Source: JAFEBO01 sp036392375 | GTDB lineage: Bacteria; Planctomycetota; Phycisphaerae; Phycisphaerales; UBA1924 | DNA length: 64,000 nt | Direction: 5' to 3' | Assembly (NCBI GenBank): GCA_036392375.1 | Contig: DASVYC010000036.1 | Span: 54,761-118,760, forward strand | Shown: one piece after another, positions 61,766 through 64,000 of the stretch | Layout: every line of letters starts with the position of its first letter | Numbering within the stretch: the stretch's first letter is position 1 | Position numbers and translations under genes: made by a program | Notes under the pieces: model-generated | What the model saw: only the letters and a program-made list of their open reading frames with translations | What the model was told of the DNA's origin: nothing | Databases searched by the model: none

Positions 61766-62629
61766 GTGTTTCTCAAATTCCCATCCCGTCGAAACGTGGT
61801 CCCGTTCCGGGCGTTGTTCCCGAACATGATCACCTCGGCCGCCTTGGCGTGCGGGTTGGCGAGTCTGCACTTCTCGATTCAGGGCAAGTTCGAGAACGCG
61901 TTGATCGCGATCGCGCTGTCGGCGATCTTCGATGCGCTCGACGGGCGGGCGGCCCGTCTGCTGCGTGTCAGCAGCCGATTCGGCGCCGTGCTGGACTCGC
62001 TGTCGGACTTCGTGTCGTTCGGCGTCGGGCCGGCGGTGATGCTGTACATCTGGATGCTGCGGCCCGAGACGGGAGTGACCGCGACCAAGCCGGTGCCGCA
62101 CACCTTTGAGCCCTTGTTCATGGTGTGCGTGCTGACCTACTCGATGTGCGCGGCGATGCGCCTGGCCCGATTCACCAGCGCCAAGCCGTCCAAGAAGAAC
62201 AACCCGCTCGCGGCCCGCTTCTTCACCGGCATGCCCACACCCGCGGCCGCGGGCGCGGTGTTGATCCCGGTCCTGATCGACGTCTCCGCGACCGTCAAGT
62301 GGCAGGTGCCGCCGGTCGCGGTCGCGATCTACACGCTGTGCATCGGAGCGCTAATGGTCAGCCGTCGTCCGATGTACAGCTTCAAGAAGCTGGCGGTGCA
62401 CCGGCGGATGGTGCTCCCCCTGTTCATCTCGGTGGGCGTGCTTGTGTTCATCGCCGCCAAGGACGCGTGGCTTGCGGGCGCGATTCTGGCGGGGGCGTAC
62501 CTGTTGACGCTTCCACTGGCGCACCTCTCGCACGCGCGGCTGCGGCAATCGGTCAACGAGTCGGCGCAGCGGGCCGGCGATGGGGCCAACACGCGGCCGG
62601 CCGCGCCGCCCCCCGCTCTGGACGATTGA
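61766..62629 (+). CDS. pssA: CDP-diacylglycerol-serine O-phosphatidyltransferase
   Basis: 287 residues from a GTG at 61766. A membrane enzyme that makes phosphatidylserine from CDP-diacylglycerol and serine. The CDP-alcohol phosphotransferase motif D-x2-DG-x2-AR-x8-G-x3-D-x3-D is complete: DALDGRAARLL followed by SRFGAVLDSLSDFVSFG. About six membrane helices are visible (ITSAALACGLASLHF, ALIAIALSAIFDAL, FMVCVLTYSMCAAM, AGAVLIPVLIDV, VAVAIYTLCIGALMV, LFISVGVLVFIAA, AGAILAGAYLLTLPL). It is directly downstream of psd, its partner enzyme. A Pro-rich soluble tail is extra. Confidence 0.93.
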   Translation: MFLKFPSRRNVVPFRALFPNMITSAALACGLASLHFSIQGKFENALIAIALSAIFDALDGRAARLLRVSSRFGAVLDSLSDFVSFGVGPAVMLYIWMLRPETGVTATKPVPHTFEPLFMVCVLTYSMCAAMRLARFTSAKPSKKNNPLAARFFTGMPTPAAAGAVLIPVLIDVSATVKWQVPPVAVAIYTLCIGALMVSRRPMYSFKKLAVHRRMVLPLFISVGVLVFIAAKDAWLAGAILAGAYLLTLPLAHLSHARLRQSVNESAQRAGDGANTRPAAPPPALDD

Positions 62630-62833
62630 CTGCGGACGCGGGCGTGCGGATACCGCACAATCGGCGCGAGTCGGCGGGCGTGAGACCCGTTCTGTGAAGA
62701 TCGTGTCAAAGGAACGTGAAGCTCGCGCGAGGCGGGGGCGGGTCTTTGTCATCTTCACGCAAGCTTGTCGCAACGCAAGCAGGTCCTTCATGCGCTCTTG
62801 ACTAAAACCTCCCCTCACACGCGAGGGTTGCGC

Positions 62834-63940
62834 ATGAAGCAGAATGGTCGAAGCCGTGAGCGATCGGTCGGGGTGTCGGTGCCGCGAGGCGTCAGCCGCG
62901 ACGGCTTTACGCTGATCGAGCTTTTGGTCGTGATTGCGATCATCGCGATCCTGATCGGGATCCTGCTTCCCAGCCTGGCCTCGGCGCGGGATATCGCCCG
63001 CAAGACGCGGTGCATGAGCAATCTGCGGCAGGTCGGGATCGGCGTGCTGTCCTACGCCGCGAGCAACAAGGGCGTGTACGTCAGCGGGCCCCAGGACGGG
63101 CGGGTGAACAACAACTGGGGCAACGCCGCGGATATCCAGGCCGGCAAGGTGGGCTGGATGTCCGACGCCGTGTACGGGGAGTACTACAACCCGGGCGGGC
63201 TGCTGTGTCCGACGAACCCGGCCAGGTCCACCCAGTCGCTGCAGAACGACAAGCTGCCGCTCACCTTCGACGGCATCAAGACGACGAAGGACAAGCGCCA
63301 GCGGATGTTCGACCGCGGGATCAACAGCAACTACACGATGACGTGGTACACCGCGTTCACCGAGCTGGTGAGCATGAAGGACGACGGCGACGTCGATGTG
63401 AAGCGGCCGTACAAGGACTCGAAGCGGACGCAGCAGGCCTCGCGCGGCCCGCTGAGCGACAAGTACCTCGGTCTCGTGTCCAACAGCTTGGTGCCGCTGT
63501 TCGCAGACGGGCGGGTCAACGACGCTGGCGACGGCGAAACGACGGTGCTGGTGGGCGACCAGACGCTGCGGGTGGTGAAGCACCTGACCGACGGCTACGC
63601 GGGCGCGCCGGTGGACGGGCTCTTCGGCAAGCAGTCGTGGAGCGACCTCGGACCCGCGCACGGCAAGGCCCCGGGCGGGAAGCTCCGCAACTCCGCGAGC
63701 GGGCTCAACCAGAAGGACCTCGACAAGTACTACGGCAACTGGCTTTTCGCCGACGGGCACGTGGACTCGCTCCGCGATTCCACCCAGGACGGCGAGTTCG
63801 GCTGGCTCGACGGCAGCACGTTCAGCGCCGACGACCCCTATGACGACGAGGACGTGGAGCGCAAGGTCTTCGGCGGGCACCTGAGCTCGGGCCGTTTCGC
63901 CCCCGCGCCGGGCAAGCCCCGCAGCGTCGCCGCCCAGTAA
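62834..63940 (+). CDS. DUF1559-type prepilin-like protein
   Basis: 368 residues from the ATG at 62834. A 24-residue basic leader ends at Gly24, before FTLIELLVVIAIIAILIGILLPSLASARD, with Glu29 at +5: a prepilin peptidase site. The C-terminal domain has the planctomycete features CMSNLRQVGIGVLSYAASNKG and NWLFADGHVDSLRDS (the LFADGHV motif of DUF1559 or H-X9-DG proteins). A charged tail (DDPYDDEDVERK) ends it. Probably a pseudopilin-like or pilus-associated surface protein; which secretion system uses it is not known. It has no operon partner in view. Confidence 0.8.
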   Translation: MKQNGRSRERSVGVSVPRGVSRDGFTLIELLVVIAIIAILIGILLPSLASARDIARKTRCMSNLRQVGIGVLSYAASNKGVYVSGPQDGRVNNNWGNAADIQAGKVGWMSDAVYGEYYNPGGLLCPTNPARSTQSLQNDKLPLTFDGIKTTKDKRQRMFDRGINSNYTMTWYTAFTELVSMKDDGDVDVKRPYKDSKRTQQASRGPLSDKYLGLVSNSLVPLFADGRVNDAGDGETTVLVGDQTLRVVKHLTDGYAGAPVDGLFGKQSWSDLGPAHGKAPGGKLRNSASGLNQKDLDKYYGNWLFADGHVDSLRDSTQDGEFGWLDGSTFSADDPYDDEDVERKVFGGHLSSGRFAPAPGKPRSVAAQ

Positions 63941-64000
63941 TCAACACGAAGCTCGGCCGCCCGGAAGGGCCGCCGCCGCCGCGGCTCGCGTGTGCGAGCC

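Overview
The window looks like chromosomal DNA of a planctomycete, most likely class Phycisphaerae. The reasons are the high GC content; three exported proteins ending in a PxP / hydrophobic helix / poly-Arg tail (PEP-CTERM-like); DUF1559-style long pseudopilins; two very large Ser/Thr kinases fused to kinesin-light-chain-type TPRs; dockerin-like calcium repeats on an exported enzyme; and many genes on alternating strands in short operons. No rRNA, tRNA, CRISPR array, transposase or phage module was seen.

Layout. 0.2-10 kb: exported ankyrin protein, DUF429 protein, DnaK with a clear terminator, WD40-like protein, methyltransferase, NodU-type carbamoyltransferase, exported zinc-motif protein, small lipoprotein. 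10.5-19.6 kb: one overlapping operon encoding a type VI secretion-like envelope module (TagH-C-terminal-like protein, TssL/DotU, TssM/IcmF, TagF) whose last gene is an Omp85/TpsB outer-membrane transporter; a lipoprotein gene converges on it. 20-32 kb: a lone atpD, a Reg_prop propeller protein, a peroxiredoxin, a YdeI-like protein, two tandem kinase-TPR genes, and class I fructose-bisphosphate aldolase. 32-36.8 kb: zinc-finger protein, sugar epimerase, dockerin-bearing exported enzyme, palindromic repeats, PEP-CTERM protein. 37-44.6 kb: trypsin-like protease facing a small protein that resembles its N-terminal domain, then gspE, gspD and a pseudopilin (type II secretion). 44.6-47.7 kb: Cys-rich exported protein, membrane-anchored exported protein, a 4-TM protein and its paralogue fused to a peroxiredoxin-like domain. 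47.8-54.6 kb: PEP-CTERM protein, flotillin plus NfeD-like partner, a divergent HscA-like Hsp70, GDP-mannose dehydratase. 54.7-64 kb: S74-chaperone exported protein, DinB, membrane zinc-ribbon protein, sucD, PEP-CTERM propeller, phosphatidylserine decarboxylase plus synthase operon, and a second pseudopilin.

How they work together. Much of the window concerns the cell envelope: secretion (T2SS parts, the T6SS-like/Omp85 module), exported or anchored proteins, phospholipid synthesis, flotillin microdomains and nucleotide-sugar metabolism. The most unusual locus is the T6SS-like inner-membrane complex co-translated with a two-partner-secretion-type outer-membrane pore and lacking any sheath, tube or spike gene here. 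Several genes also appear to have -10 boxes placed so close to the start codon that their mRNAs would be leaderless.
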